A stretch of DNA of 64,000 bases from Shewanella phaeophyticola. GTDB taxonomy: Bacteria > Pseudomonadota > Gammaproteobacteria > Enterobacterales > Shewanellaceae. The notes below the pieces were generated by a model. It was given only the letters and a program-made list of their open reading frames with translations. It made no database searches and was not told the DNA's origin. Made by a program: the position numbers and the translations under genes. The stretch lies in contig NZ_JAODOQ010000001.1 of assembly GCF_025398315.1 (NCBI RefSeq), forward strand, positions 4,698,606 to 4,762,605, read 5' to 3'. This document shows positions 46,584 through 60,600 of this stretch, in pieces; positions within the stretch are counted from its first letter, which is position 1; the number at the start of each line of letters is the position of its first letter.

Positions 46584-47992
46584 TATTTAACGCCTCCATC
46601 ATAGGCATACTCGCCGCGCCATTCTTCTGGGCGGGTGACTCTTAGAGAATCTAATAAGCTACCTGCTGCATTTAATACCCGATAACGAGCGGCAATTTCA
46701 TCATATTCAGTTTGTAGATAATCTTTACGTGCTTCAAATAACTCGTTTTCAGTATTGAGTAAATCAAGCAGTGTTCGCTGACCTAGATTAAATTGTTGTA
46801 TATATGCAATCTGGGTTTCTTTAGCTGCAATGACGTGCTCGCGAATAAATTGTTTTTGTGGCGCAAGCATTTCGTAGGCATTCCAAGCCAGCGACATTCC
46901 TTCAACAACTTGGCGATATGCGCGTTGTTGGATTTCTTTCGCTTCGTTGATTTTATAGGCCGTTTCTCTATCGCGAGCGATATCTTTACCCCCAGAGAAC
47001 AAGTTGTATTTAACCCGAACCATAGCGACTAAATCGTTACTGTGACCATTGACGTTTTGGCTGCTAAGTGAGCTGTAACCATCTTCTCCATCAACATCAT
47101 TATTCCAGTTGCCATCGAGTTCTAAACTGAGCTGTGGAAAATAATTTGCCTGAGCTGAATTTCGTTCATATTTAGCGGCATTGATGTCACCTTCAGCAGA
47201 TTTAAGGATAGGATGATCGTTTCTAGCTTTCATCAAACCTTTGTTTAAGTCTGCAGGTAGCATATCTGCATCTGGTACAGGTAATACTAGATTTTCTGGT
47301 TCAGATTCAACAATACGCACAAACGCTGCTTTAGCATCTTGTAAATTATTTTTTGCTGAGATGACATTTGCATGTGCACGGGCTAAACGACCAGTGATTT
47401 GTGATAAATCTGCCACTGAACCTAAACCAGAATCAGTACGTTGTTTGATTTGATCGTAAATGTCTTGATGACTCTCTAGGTTTTTTTCTGACAGCGTTAG
47501 CACTTGCTGAGTGCGTATATAGTCAAGGTATACCTCAGTTACCGTTAACGCCATGTCTTCAGCTGCGGCAAACAATGCCCATTGATCAGCACTGGCTTCA
47601 TATGAATAACGGTCAACTTCGCTGCTAGTATAAAAGCCATCAAATAGCATTTGCTTAATGCTAAAGCCTGCTTCACCACGGTTTAAGTCAATGACGCCAT
47701 CATCATCAACATCGCCTTGGCTCGCTTTGCGGCGTGTTGAAGGGCTGTCGGTTTGCTCCCAGCCATAGCCTGCAGATACATCAACCGTAGGCAAGTAGCC
47801 TGCAGATGCTTGGTTTACCTGTTCTTCGCGTGCTTTAAATTGGTTAAAAGCAATGCGTAAATCTGGATTTGTGTCTAGTGTATGCGCCACAGCTTGCTCA
47901 AGCGATTGGCTTGATGCTGTTGGTGCAATCAGCATAGACAAAGTAAGTGCAATTGCACTGACTTTAGGTCGCTGATTTTTAAAAGTGCTCAT
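46583..47992 (-). CDS. aggA: TolC-family outer membrane channel AggA of the bpf secretion system
   Basis: Predicted 469 residues with a signal peptide (KVSAIALTLSMLIAPTASSQ). Two repeated TolC halves with helical hairpins are visible (SLEQAVAHTLDTNPDLRIAFNQ; SDKNLE..-type coiled helices; GLMKARNDHPILKSAEGDINAAK; the final QRTLLDLLNTENELFEARKDYLQTEYD block is typical of TolC). It forms the outer membrane exit duct for BpfA. The symbol aggA is used for the S. oneidensis gene in the same position. Confidence 0.92.
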   Translation of the reverse strand: MSTFKNQRPKVSAIALTLSMLIAPTASSQSLEQAVAHTLDTNPDLRIAFNQFKAREEQVNQASAGYLPTVDVSAGYGWEQTDSPSTRRKASQGDVDDDGVIDLNRGEAGFSIKQMLFDGFYTSSEVDRYSYEASADQWALFAAAEDMALTVTEVYLDYIRTQQVLTLSEKNLESHQDIYDQIKQRTDSGLGSVADLSQITGRLARAHANVISAKNNLQDAKAAFVRIVESEPENLVLPVPDADMLPADLNKGLMKARNDHPILKSAEGDINAAKYERNSAQANYFPQLSLELDGNWNNDVDGEDGYSSLSSQNVNGHSNDLVAMVRVKYNLFSGGKDIARDRETAYKINEAKEIQQRAYRQVVEGMSLAWNAYEMLAPQKQFIREHVIAAKETQIAYIQQFNLGQRTLLDLLNTENELFEARKDYLQTEYDEIAARYRVLNAAGSLLDSLRVTRPEEWRGEYAYDGGVK

Positions 47993-48013
47993 TTAAAACC
48001 CTCCTGGTTCTTC

Positions 48014-49396
48014 TTAGCGCTCTCTAAGAGCGGTATCTTTTGCTCTTAAAATTGGATTTAAAATGTACTCAAGTATTGATTTTTTCCCTGTGATAACGTC
48101 CACCGAAGTGAGCATTCCTGGGATTATTGGCATCTCTGTGCCATCGTCTTTTAATAAACTCGATTGTTCAGTTCTTACTTTGATAATGTAAAAACTATTG
48201 CCTTCCTCATCTTGTGAGGTATCGGCACTAATATGTTCAACGGTACCTTTGAGACCGCCGTAGCGAGTAAAGTCATATGCTGTGACTTTCACTATAGCAG
48301 GAAGTCCTGGATGTAAAAATGCAATATCTTTAGGAGTAATTTTAGTTTCTATCAATAGTTTATCTTCTGACGGAACGATCTCAATGATTTGCTCACCTGG
48401 CTGAACAACTCCACCTAAAGTATTAAAGTAAATCTTTTTAATTGTGCCAATGACAGGTGATGTAATCACCGCTCGACTGACTTTGTCAAAGGCACCTATT
48501 TGTGCCTGATTCATGCGAGATAATTTGGTTTGTAATTCGTTTAATTGTGCACGTAAATCCGTGGTGTACACAAATACAGCATCACGGCGCTTTAAGATGG
48601 CTTCATCCATTGTGGCTTTCACTTTTGGACGTAACAACCGCAGAGATTGCAGTTCACCTTGGATATCATTTACTGTTCGCTCAAGCTTTAGTAGTTCGAC
48701 TTCTGGCACTATACCTTTGCGGGCGAGTGGCTTGGTTAATTCGAGTTCGCGAGTCACTAACTGGTAACTGGTGGTTAGTGTATTAATTTTTGAGGCTAGC
48801 TCTTCAATTTCTTGTTGTCGCTGCTGAATTTGACGAACTAAAATTTCTAGCTGGTTGCTGAGATTATCTAAACGCAACGAGTACTCTTGTTGTTGTCTTT
48901 TAACTAATTCTGGTTCAGCTTCAATTATTGAGCCAGGAAATATTAGCGCTTGCTTAGTAATTTTTACTTGCTCACGCCAATCTGCAGACATGTCGGAAAT
49001 GACAATGCTGTCGAGCTCTGCCCGCATACGGATAATGTTAGTTTGTAAGCCGTAGACTTCTTGTTCTTGTTGGCCAAAATCAGATCTAAAACGTGTGTCA
49101 TCGATACGTGCTAATGGTTGACCTTTGGTAACCATTACACCTTCCTGGACAAATATCTCTTGCAAGATCCCGCCGTCTAAGCTTTGAATGACTTGTAACT
49201 GTGATGATGGAATGACTTTCCCTTCACCTGTAGTAACCTGATCTAATTCAGAAAAATAAGCCCAAATAACAAAACAAAGCATCATGGCAGCGAGTGACCA
49301 TATAATGAGTCGATGTCCTGTTGGGGCATCTGTCATCATAGCCCCGTAAACATCATCGACCATTTCCAAATCTTCAGCTGTCAGATGTTTACTCAT
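48014..49396 (-). CDS. HlyD-family periplasmic adaptor of the bpf secretion system
   Basis: Predicted 460 residues. One N-terminal membrane helix (LIIWSLAAMMLCFVIWAYF), a lipoyl/barrel half motif (GEGKVIPSSQLQVIQSLDGGILQEIFVQEGVMVTKGQPLARID is split around the helical hairpin), long coiled coils, then the returning barrel (VITSPVIGTIKKIYFNTLGGVVQPGEQI) and the HlyD C terminus (IPGMLTSVDVITGKKSILEYILNPI). It links the ABC permease to the TolC channel. ATGA overlap with the ABC gene upstream shows translational coupling. Confidence 0.93.
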   Translation of the reverse strand: MSKHLTAEDLEMVDDVYGAMMTDAPTGHRLIIWSLAAMMLCFVIWAYFSELDQVTTGEGKVIPSSQLQVIQSLDGGILQEIFVQEGVMVTKGQPLARIDDTRFRSDFGQQEQEVYGLQTNIIRMRAELDSIVISDMSADWREQVKITKQALIFPGSIIEAEPELVKRQQQEYSLRLDNLSNQLEILVRQIQQRQQEIEELASKINTLTTSYQLVTRELELTKPLARKGIVPEVELLKLERTVNDIQGELQSLRLLRPKVKATMDEAILKRRDAVFVYTTDLRAQLNELQTKLSRMNQAQIGAFDKVSRAVITSPVIGTIKKIYFNTLGGVVQPGEQIIEIVPSEDKLLIETKITPKDIAFLHPGLPAIVKVTAYDFTRYGGLKGTVEHISADTSQDEEGNSFYIIKVRTEQSSLLKDDGTEMPIIPGMLTSVDVITGKKSILEYILNPILRAKDTALRER

Positions 49397-51569
49397 GAGT
49401 TCTGAACTCCAGTAATTGCACCAGAGTTGAGCTTAGCAAGGACTTCATCTTTAGGACCATCGGCTACTATGTGACCTTTATCGAGCACAATGATTCTGTC
49501 AACCAAGTTGAGTAGATGCATTTTGTGGGTGATCAATAATAAAGTTCTATCTCGACTGACCAATTGCATAGAGCGAATAAATTGTTTTTCCGCTCGGGCA
49601 TCGAGGCTTGCCGTAGGCTCGTCCATTAAGAGTATCGAAGGGTCATTTAGTGTAGCTCTTGCTAGGGCAACTGTTTGTCGTTGTCCACGACTTAGCGCCA
49701 ATCCACCTTCACCAACTTGTTGATCCAAACCTTCAGACTCTAGGTTGGTAAATAAGCTTACCCCAGAAAGTTGAATCGCTCTCATCAATTGATGCTCTGT
49801 CACTTGACGAGAGCCAAATAAAATATTGTCACGAATGGAACCGTGAAATAAGGTGACATCTTGGGGTAAGTAACCAAAATTACGTCTGAGGTCACTAGGG
49901 TGAATTTGTCCTATATCGAGGCCATCAAAGCGTAGGCTGCCTTGGGAAGGTTTATATAATCCCAGTAATAGTTTGGCCAATGTGCTTTTACCTGATCCAT
50001 TTCGGCCAATAATAGCAATGCGTTCACCGGGGGCGATTCGTAATGATAAAGGGTACAAACTTGGTTTTTCAGACTCTGGAAAGGTGAAACTGATACTGTC
50101 AGCTTCTATTTTTCCCATAAAGCGTTCTTTATTGGCTAAATGCCCTTTATCTTCAAATTCATCTTCTTGTTCCATGATGGCATTCAGTTGACGTAATGAG
50201 CTCACAGTATGGTTACCGCGGGTTATTAAGCCTGCTAATTGAGCCATGGGGGCTATCGCTCTACTCGATAGCATAACTGCAGCGATTATGCCGCCCATTG
50301 ATATTTCATTATCGGCTAAGCGATATACACCCAAAATAACAACCAATACAACAGTCAATTGCACAACAAAGTTAGCGATATGGCTGACATAATTTGACAG
50401 TTTTTTGGTTTTGAGCTGCCAGTTTGCAGTATGACCAATCATTTGTTGCCAACTTTTTTGCACTAAACCTTCAGCGCCATTGGCTTTGATTGATTCTAAT
50501 GCCGATAAGCTTTCAATTAAATGCCCATGTTTTAAACTGGCAAAGCGGTTACTTTCTTCAATAGCTTGTTTTAGTTTTGGCTGTAAATAGAGGGTAGCGG
50601 CAATAATAATTAAACTGCCAATAACAGGTATAACCGCTAAATCCCCCGCGAAAATATATATGATAATGACAAATAACAAAGCAAACGGCAGATCGACTAA
50701 TGCTGTAATTGTGGCGGAGGTTAAAAATTCGCGGATACTATCAAATTCACCTAATTGCCTAGCCATACCTCCGACGCTTGGAGAGCGTTTTGATAACGGG
50801 ATACCAATGGCTTTAGCAAATAATTTTGACGAGACAATGATATCAACCTTTTTACCTGCAACATCAATTAAGTAACTTCTCAATTGACGCATAATAAAAT
50901 CGAAAATATAAGCAATTCCGGCGCCAATGGCTAATACCCATAATGACTCAAATGCAAGGTTTGGTACCACTTTGTCATACACATTCATGATGAAGAGCGG
51001 TGAAACAAGGGCGAATAAATTCACCAGTATTGATGCAATTAGTGCATCTCGATATATAGGAGCAGCGTCCTTAATGCTTTGTAACAACCAATGGGTACTA
51101 TTGTCATGAAGGTGAACATCAAAACTTTTATCACCACGATAATCTTGTTTTACTAAAAATAGATAGCCAACATATAAAGATTCTAACTCTTCAATAGTGA
51201 GAGAGCTTTCACCACCCGTTTCAGGGAGTTGAATCATGACTTTATCATTATCTAAATCAATTTTTCTTAAAATACAGGCTTTTTTATCTTTTAATAATAA
51301 AATACACGGTAGGAGTATGTCTGAGATCTGGTTTAAGTCTTTACGTGATAATTTTGCGGATAACCCCCTCTAGCAGCTGCTTGTGGCAGTAACTCAGGGG
51401 TAATAACCTTGCCTGAGAGTGGAAGACCGGCGGCTAATGAATCGATTGAGCAAGGGCTGCCAAAGTGTTCGGTTAATAACACAAGACTATCTAGTAACGG
51501 ATCGACCGTTACCTTTTGGGAGGCCGAAATCGTCCATTGTTCATTGATTTTAGACGCAGTTGTTGGCAC
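49393..51569 (-). CDS. Type I secretion ABC permease/ATPase (LapB/RtxB type), one frameshift near the N terminus
   Basis: Full gene from ATG 51569 (MPTTASKINEQW), about 725 residues. An N-terminal C39-like domain lacking a recognisable catalytic site covers the first 120 residues. Six membrane helices follow (LIASILVNLFALVSPLFIMNVY; LAVIPVIGSLIIIAATLYL and others). The ATPase has GRNGSGKSTLAKLLLG (Walker A), LSRGQRQTVALARA (signature, LSRGQ) and ILLMDEPTA (Walker B). The first 70 codons are separated from the rest by a one-base loss near 51362 (AGAGGGGGTTATCC; Arg-Ala-Gly-Leu expected), after which SAKLSRKDLNQISDILL joins it to the long frame. It exports BpfA. Confidence 0.92.
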
Positions 51570-51616
51570 TGATCATTTATCCTTAATAATTATTATTAAA
51601 TTTTAAACAGTTTGCA

Positions 51617-51643
51617 GACGCTCGTATATTACTACGAAGCGTC
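51617..51643 (-). terminator. Intercistronic hairpin between bpfA and the secretion genes
   Basis: GACGCTCGTA / TACGAAGCGTC imperfect stem in the 90-base gap, with no T run on the minus strand. It could attenuate read-through or protect the bpfA mRNA end, giving less transporter than adhesin. Confidence 0.45.
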
Positions 51644-51658
51644 AACAAAGTGTTGTAT

Positions 51659-54600
51659 TTAAGGAATAATACTACCATCGAGGTTATTGTCTAGGAGTTC
51701 TACTGATGCAAAACTTTCGGCTGCTGTATCGGTACCATCGACGATTAATGCACCATCGTTTAACAATCCATTGATAATGACTCCATTATCAGTACTGCCA
51801 TATACATCAGTTAAATCTACTCCATCTAATATGATATGTTGCTCAAATACTCCATCATTATCGGCATCAATATTAATAGTAGTGGTGCCGTCATTTTCAC
51901 TGAAATTAAGCATACTGTCTAAGTTAGTCGGGTTTTCATTAACCAATAGGTCACTTAAATCAAGACTGTCTTTACTGACGTCAAAATCAATCATGGTATC
52001 AGTGCCGTTTTCATTGGCATTCCATACAAAGGTATTGTTACCTTCACCACCACTTAATATATCATCTCCCAAACCGCCGCTGAGTAAGTCGTCGCCTAAT
52101 CCACCGATTAGCATGTCGTTACCATCGCCACCAATCAGCACATCATCACCAGCACCACCATCAAGAATAGCATCGGCAAAGTAAATACCGCCAGTTGAGC
52201 CACCCGCTCCATCTGAGATATAAGTTCCTGTTTGAGTACTACCATCACTTAAGGTAATCGTGAAAGTTGCACCTGCTGAAGCTAAATCACTACCAGTATC
52301 AGCCCCTAGGCTATCTGTATCAATTGAGAACCAGAATTGGTCGCCATTTGTAAAGTCACCTTCGGTAAATGTCGCTGTAAATGTGCCACTGTCTGCCGTC
52401 ATATTGGCAAAAATGTCATCGTTACTATCTTCTATACCTTGTGAATTAGAGCCTTTTACAAGATTGGAATCACTGATATCGAAAATAGCGTTTGAATCAC
52501 TTCCTGCATTAAGGTTAATTTGTATCTGAGTGATCGATAAGCCAGCAGTTAATAATGCAGCTTCAAAACCGAATTGATTTTGGTTATTGTAAGTATTTCC
52601 TGAAGCGACTGTGGCATTTATGCTTAACATTACAGCACTCGTAGCGGTTGAGTTAGCAATAATAATGTCGTTTTCGTGGGTTCCGGTTAATTTTGTTGAG
52701 TCTTGATAATCAATCGTGACATTAGCGCTGTCTTCAGTGCCATTACCGGTCAAAGTATAATTGAAACTATCGCCATCATTTGCAGCGGTAACCGTAACAT
52801 TGCCATTATTTAGCGATGCATTATTGCCGCTGACATCAGTGACACTAGTGATTTCAGCATCACTAGTCGTTGCATCACCATGTGTAAGGTATTCAGTCGA
52901 AATAGTGATATTATTTCCAGCTGTTTGATTGGTAATAATATTATTGACATTGGCATCTAATGACGCGTGGTAATCAACATTAATCACTAAATCAAATGTA
53001 CCAGTATCACCATCATTATCAATAATGGTTACTTCAAATGTCTCTTGCTCATTGAGTACATTTTCACTTGAATCGATAAAGTAATTATATTCACCAGAGA
53101 CAAAGTCAACGGTAAATGTTGCGCCCAACGCAGTGGTGATGATTTGTATAGGATTATTTGCATCGTAGCTGTAAGTCACACCATCTATCACTAGTTGATC
53201 TACACTTCCGCCATCGGCACCGACTAATACACCTGTTGTACTGGTTCCTAGAATACCTAATCCACCACTAATAGCGTTAGATTCAAAATAATCGAGAATA
53301 GTATTGGTTAAATCATCGGCATCATTCACTTTAATCGCATACTCTTCATCACCATTCACTTCAGGATATGAAATAGGTAATATTTGATCTAAGCTAGCAT
53401 TACCAATACCAATGCCAAATGCAATGTCATAGTAAGTATCTAGGTATGTTTGCCACTGAGTTTGAAGCGCGGCATCAACATCATGGCCATTTGTTGGAAC
53501 ACCATCAGAAATAAAATACACAAAGCTTTGATCTGCGTCAGGTAGATTTATATCCGCCATAACAGTCTCTAAGGCTATGTCATAGTACGTGCCTCCATTT
53601 GCTTGGAGTGCATTAAGATAATTTATCGCTGCGTCAATGTCGTCAATTAACCAAGTAGAATTTGTAACACTGCTAGAGTAGGTAACAATTTGAACGTTAA
53701 CATTACCGGCATCATCCACTTCATTAATTAATGCGGTTAGAGATTCAATAGCGGTTTCTAAGTAGGTTTTTCCATTACCTGCGCTGTTATCCATACTACC
53801 TGAAACATCTAAAATCAGTGTTAGGTTAGTCGTGATTGGATCCGCACTAGATTGAAGGTTTTGTTCAATATTTTGAACAACAGGTACATCGTCATGAATG
53901 GATATCGTTAATGTCGCATCACTACTATACCCAGAGTCATTCTCAATGGTATAGCTATATTCTTCTAACACATCAGCGCTAGTAGTATTAGAATTTGTGA
54001 GTTCATATTGATAATCGCCCGCTCTGAAGCCATTAGTATCATCGGTATATACGGTTAGAGTACCGTTAGCGGTTGTAATGGTAATAATACCATCAACAGG
54101 TGATTGACCACCTAAGCTGCTTATGACTGTAGTACTGCTAATGCCAGAGTCGTTGTCTAATAGATTGCCCGTAGCAATATTAGAACCTGTACCTTCTAGG
54201 GTACCGCCAACTAAACCGGACTCTGATACTTCTGCAGTATTATCTGCAGCGATAGGTGTGGAGTCTTGAGACATACTTAGAACAGCCGTCGATTGATCAC
54301 CATCAGAGTCTTCAAGCAGATAAGTGAATTCTTCAGTTATTGGTGTTCCGTTTCCTATAGATGTTGCTGTTAACGAATTAAGAGAATAATTAGTACTCAG
54401 ACCAGCAGATAACACGATATATTGAAAAGGACTGCTAGAATCAATAACTAATGAATTACTGTTTGATGTTCCAGTAGATACAACATTTCCACTAGCATCA
54501 TAAGTAGTCCAAATAACCTGTTCTGAATCGCCGACATTATCTAGATTCAAATCAACACTATTAATTGTCGCTGGTGAGCCTAAATCGATAACAAGTGCCT

Positions 54601-57600
54601 CTCCAGCACTTATTTGAGCATTATAAACTCCAATACGGCTATTACCATTGTTAGAGCCAACATTGCTGCCTGGTGTACCTAAGTTGCTTAGGTCGAAAGT
54701 TGTGGTCGCGCTGAATCCATATAAATCTATGTCAGTATTATTCTTTAAATCATCATATGTAAAACTATTGATAGTGGTATCAGTTTGTGTTGATAGATAG
54801 CTATAGCTACCATCTTGATTAATAACTAATTGTCCCTTACCCGTGTCTATAGTGAGGTTACCATCACTGTCAAAGCTGTCATAAACAACATTGTCATAGG
54901 TAACACTAATCAGCGTTGTAGAGTCGACTCCCTAGTGTATCGATTCCAGAACCATCGGTACCCTCTGCCGTTATCACATTGCCATATGCTAAACCACCAA
55001 AGCCAATGCTATCAGTGTCATCAACAGCAACTGGGGCGGTATCATTGACATCAATTGACACTAGTGTCCACTCAGAATTTCCTATTCCATCAGTTGCTTG
55101 ATAATAGAAACTATCAACTAGTGTATCGCTACTACTGTGATCAAGGTTTGCAGGAGCTTGGTAACTGTACGTTCCGTCTGCGTTGATAGTTATAGTGCCG
55201 CCCAGAGTTGTTGTGAAACTTTCTCCTGCTTGAGTGGCATCAATACTATTGTTATTTGAATTCCCTGGTGCGAATTTGAATACGGATAAGCTATTGCCTT
55301 CAGCATCACTATCGTTATTAACTAAGTCATTGGTAGTGAATAGGAGCGTCTCGCCTTCAACTGTGATTAACGCATCAGGAGCTGCTTCTGGAGTAGAGTT
55401 TGTACCGACAATGGTAATAGTGACCGTATGGGTCGCAGTGCCATCGGCTGAAGTTACCGTGATATCTCGGGTAAGGGTTTCCCCTTCAGCAAGTGACTGC
55501 ACATCAATGTGGTTATTATTTAAAGTGTAAGTCCAGTTACCATCGGCATCAATACTGAAGCTACCGTAGTTGGCATCAGCGACATCTGTTTGTGTTTGGA
55601 ACACTGCTTGACCGGCATCAACGTCGGTCACGGTTAAGCTGCCCGTGACCATCTCAACGGTGGTGTTGTCGGTATCGGTAGCACCATTTTCAGTGACTAT
55701 ACCTGCATCGGTATCGCCACTACCGACAGTGATAGTAGCAGTATCGTTAGCGCCTACAATATTAATGGTTACTGTGGCAGTATCAGTTGCACCGTATTCA
55801 TCGGTTACTGTGTAAGTAAAGGTATCCGTAGCAAGTTGCCCAGCTGTTAGGGAATCAAATGAGTTATTAGTGTCATATGAATAGGTACCATCACTGTAAA
55901 TGGTTAATAACGCACCGCTTGGTAGTGTAATTACTTGTCCGTCAGTAACTACCATGTCATTAACTTCTGTTAGCGCAAAGGTGTTGCCTTGTGAATCTGA
56001 ATCATTGTTGAGCAAACCTTCAGTTGCATTTGCAATCGTTAATATGCCGTCTTCCGCAACGAGATAAGTCCCCATAATTGCAGGTCCCGCAGCAGTGATA
56101 CTCGTTAAGAAGTAGTCTGACGAGTCTGCCAATGTGATTCCATTGGTTTGCTCATTAATCGTTTGCGTAGCTTCAAATACTAATTGATCAAATACTATGT
56201 CACCAGTATCGATAGTAAAGGTACCGGTATTACTTGATGTTGTACTAAATGTTTCAGTCGCAACAAGTTCACCGTTGTAATAAGCCTTCCAAACGCCTTG
56301 TTCTCCATCATTTTCGTCTGAGAATAAATTTGCAACACTGAATGTTGCTTGATTTACTAATCCATTAAAGTCAATAACAATTGCTTCAGAGGTTCCAGTC
56401 GCTGAATCATATTCAATTTGGCCGGTAATTTGGTCCGAAGTTCTTGGCGAGCCTGTCACTCCAAGCTTATTCGTACCTGATTCATAGCTTACTGTGCCCA
56501 TTGAACCATCAGCATTACGAGCTGAAATAGTCATTAGGTTCTCACCATCAGACTGTGGAATCACCCAAGATGTACTAGATCCTGTTGTTACAGTATATGC
56601 AGAACCAGGGACATCATCATTAGCATCAACGTTGTTTATCGTTGCTGTATCTGTAGCGGTTGTTGATTCGTTACCTGCGGCATCTGTTTGTGTTATTTCA
56701 ACTGTGATTTGATCACCTGCTCCTGGAACATCTTCAGTCCATGTGATCTCACCATTGTTATAATCAAAAGCAATGCTAGGCGTTGAGCCGTCAAGATTAA
56801 CCAATTGACCATTTTCGAGTTTTAAATCAAATGAAACTTCATTTCCATCTACAGTGATAGATATAGAAACAAAACCACCTGCAACTAAATCAGCATTTTC
56901 AACATCTGCTTTAATTTGTATTCCACTTCCGTTGGAAGCTATTTCATTATTATTTAACCAACTATCTCCGGGTGTTCCGTCATCAACAATAATAATTGAT
57001 AGAGCGGAAGGTGCCGTAAGATCAATGGGTTTAGTATCATTAGCAATAGTTGATGGGTTACCAGCTTGATCAATCACTTGCGCGGTGACATCAACATCGG
57101 TAGCTCCAGTCGTCACAGGGACTTCCACAGGTAAACCACTGTCGAGCATTGCTTGCGTGACAGAGCCATTAAACAATTCATTACCGTTACCGTCAGTGAC
57201 AATCAAGGTGTCGCCAACTTGGGTGCCTATTTCCAATGTAATAATAGCGGTTACTGAATTATCAGAACCAATTTCATCCGCACTGTATATACCTTCATCA
57301 CCCATACCAATAAATTCAATATTAGGCATTGGTGCTGGTGTTGTATCTAGAGTTTCAGCATCATCCGCAGTGAGCGGATTACCGTTACTGTCAGAGGCGG
57401 TGGCCACAACGGTGATTTCACCGTCGACCAGGGCTGAGATATCAATGTTATCGACTGCGTAGCTGCCGTCAGCGTTGACGGCCACATCGTTAATTTCAAT
57501 GGTGTTGCCATCGACATCGGTGAGGACTAAATCAACCGTGCCGCCAGTCGGAATATCTTGGCTGGTTCCGGTGATGTCAGCTTGATCATTCGCGTTATCA

Positions 57601-60600
57601 AGGATAAAGTCCACGGTTAGGTTACCGGCGGTGGCATCGAGCTCTTCAGCATCATTCGCAGTGAGCGGATTACCGTTACTGTCAGAGGCGGTGGCCACAA
57701 CGGTGATTTCACCGTCGACCAGGGCTGAGATATCAACGTTATCGACTGCGTAGCTGCCGTCAGCGTTGACGGCCACATCGTTAATTTCAATGGTGTTGCC
57801 ATCGACATCGGTGAGGACTAAATCAACCGTGCCGCCAGTCGGAATATCTTGGCTGGTTCCGGTGATGTCAGCTTGATCATTGGCGTTATCAAGGATCAAA
57901 TCCACGGTGATGTTACCGGCGGTGGCATCGAGCTCTTCAGCATCATCCGCAGTGAGCGGATTACCGTTACTGTCAGAGGCGGTGGCCACAACGGTGATTT
58001 CACCGTCGACTAGGGCTGAGATATCAACGTTATCGACTGCGTAGCTGCCGTCAGCGTTGACGGCCACATCGTTAATTTCAATGGTGTTGCCATCGACATC
58101 GGTGAGGACTAAATCAACCGTGCCGCCAGTCGGAATATCTTGGCTGGTTCCGGTGATGTCAGCTTGATCATTCGCGTTATCAAGGATCAAATCCACGGTG
58201 ATGTTACCGGCGGTGGCATCGAGCTCTTCAGCATCATTCGCAGTGAGCGGATTACCGTTACTGTCAGAGGCGGTGGCCACAACGGTGATTTCACCGTCGA
58301 CCAGGGCTGAGATATCAACGTTATCGACTGCGTAGCTGCCGTCAGCGTTGACGGCCACATCGTTAATTTCAATGGTGTTGCCATCGACATCGGTGAGGAC
58401 TAAATCAACCGTGCCGCCAGTCGGAATATCTTGGCTGGTTCCGGTGATGTCAGCTTGATCATTGGCGTTATCAAGGATCAAGTCCACGGTGATGTTACCG
58501 GCGGTGGCATCGAGCTCTTCAGCATCATTCGCAGTGAGCGGATTGCCGTTACTGTCAGAGGCGGTGGCCACAACGGTGATTTCACCGTCGACCAGGGCTG
58601 AGGTATCAACGTTATCGACTGCGTAGCTGCCGTCAGCGTTGACGGCCACATCGTTAATTTCAATGGTGTTGCCATCGACATCGGTGAGGACTAAATCAAC
58701 CGTGCCGCCAGTCGGAATATCTTGGCTGGTTCCGGTGATGTCAGCTTGATCATTGGCGTTATCAAGGATCAAATCCACGGTGATGTTACCGGCGGTGGCA
58801 TCGAGCTCTTCAGCATCATCCGCAGTGAGCGGATTACCGTTACTGTCAGAGGCGGTGGCCACAACGGTGATTTCACCGTCGACTAGGGCTGAGATATCAA
58901 CGTTATCGACTGCGTAGCTGCCGTCAGCGTTGACGGCCACATCGTTAATTTCAATGGTGTTGCCATCGACATCGGTGAGGACTAAATCAACCGTGCCGCC
59001 AGTCGGAATATCTTGGCTGGTTCCGGTGATGTCAGCTTGATCATTCGCGTTATCAAGGATCAAATCCACGGTTAAGTTACCGGCGGTGGCATCGAGCTCT
59101 TCAGCATCATTCGCAGTGAGCGGATTACCGTTACTGTCAGAGGCGGTGGCCACAACGGTGATTTCACCGTCGACCAGGGCTGAGATATCAACGTTATCGA
59201 CTGCGTAGCTGCCGTCAGCGTTGACGGCCACATCGTTAATTTCAATGGTGTTGCCATCGACATCGGTGAGGACTAAATCAACCGTGCCGCCAGTCGGAAT
59301 ATCTTGGCTGGTTCCGGTGATGTCAGCTTGATCATTCGCGTTATCAAGGATCAAGTCCACGGTGATGTTACCGGCGGTGGCATCGAGCTCTTCAGCATCA
59401 TTCGCAGTGAGCGGATTACCGTTACTGTCAGAGGCGGTGGCCACAACGGTGATTTCACCGTCGACCAGGGCTGAGATATCAATGTTATCGACTGCGTAGC
59501 TGCCGTCAGCGTTGACGGCCACATCGTTAATTTCAATGGTGTTGCCATCGACATCGGTGAGGACTAAATCAACCGTGCCGCCAGTCGGAATATCTTGGCT
59601 GGTTCCGGTGATGTCAGCTTGATCATTCGCGTTATCAAGGATCAAATCCACGGTGATGTTACCGGCGGTGGCATCGAGCTCTTCAGCATCATTCGCAGTG
59701 AGCGGATTACCGTTACTGTCAGAGGCGGTGGCCACAACGGTGATTTCACCGTCGACCAGGGCTGAGATATCAACGTTATCGACTGCGTAGCTGCCGTCAG
59801 CGTTGACGGCCACATCGTTAATTTCAATGGTGTTGCCATCGACATCGGTGAGGACTAAATCAACCGTGCCGCCAGTCGGAATATCTTGGCTGGTTCCGGT
59901 GATGTCAGCTTGATCATTCGCGTTATCAAGGATCAAGTCCACGGTGATGTTACCGGCGGTGGCATCGAGCTCTTCAGCATCATTCGCAGTGAGCGGATTG
60001 CCGTTACTGTCAGAGGCGGTGGCCACAACGGTGATTTCACCGTCGACCAGGGCTGAGATATCAACGTTATCGACTGCGTAGCTGCCGTCAGCGTTGACGG
60101 CCACATCGTTAATTTCAATGGTGTTGCCATCGACATCGGTGAGGACTAAATCAACCGTGCCGCCAGTCGGAATATCTTGGCTGGTTCCAGTGATGTCAGC
60201 TTGATCATTCGCGTTATCAGGATCAAGTCCACGGTGATGTTACCGGCGGTGGCATCGAGCTCTTCAGCATCATTCGCAGTGAGCGGATTACCGTTACTGT
60301 CAGAGGCGGTGGCCACAACGGTGATTTCACCGTCGACCAGGGCTGAGATATCAACGTTATCGACTGCGTAGCTGCCGTCAGCGTTGACGGCCACATCGTT
60401 AATTTCAATGGTGTTGCCATCGACATCGGTGAGGACTAAATCAACCGTGCCGCCAGTCGGAATATCTTGGCTGGTTCCGGTGATGTCAGCTTGATCATTC
60501 GCGTTATCAGGACCAAATCCACGGTGATGTTACCGGCGGTGGCATCGAGCTCTTCAGCATCATTCGCAGTGAGCGGATTACCGTTACTGTCAGAGGCGGT

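Noticed and set aside
51333..51569. Independent 78-residue small gene before the ABC transporter
   Set aside because: It reads as the N-terminal domain of the transporter and joins the long frame once one base is restored.
51687..52529. Plus-strand open frames inside bpfA rich in Ser/Pro
   Set aside because: They are antisense shadows of the Asp/Gly-rich adhesin sequence and have no ribosome-binding sites.
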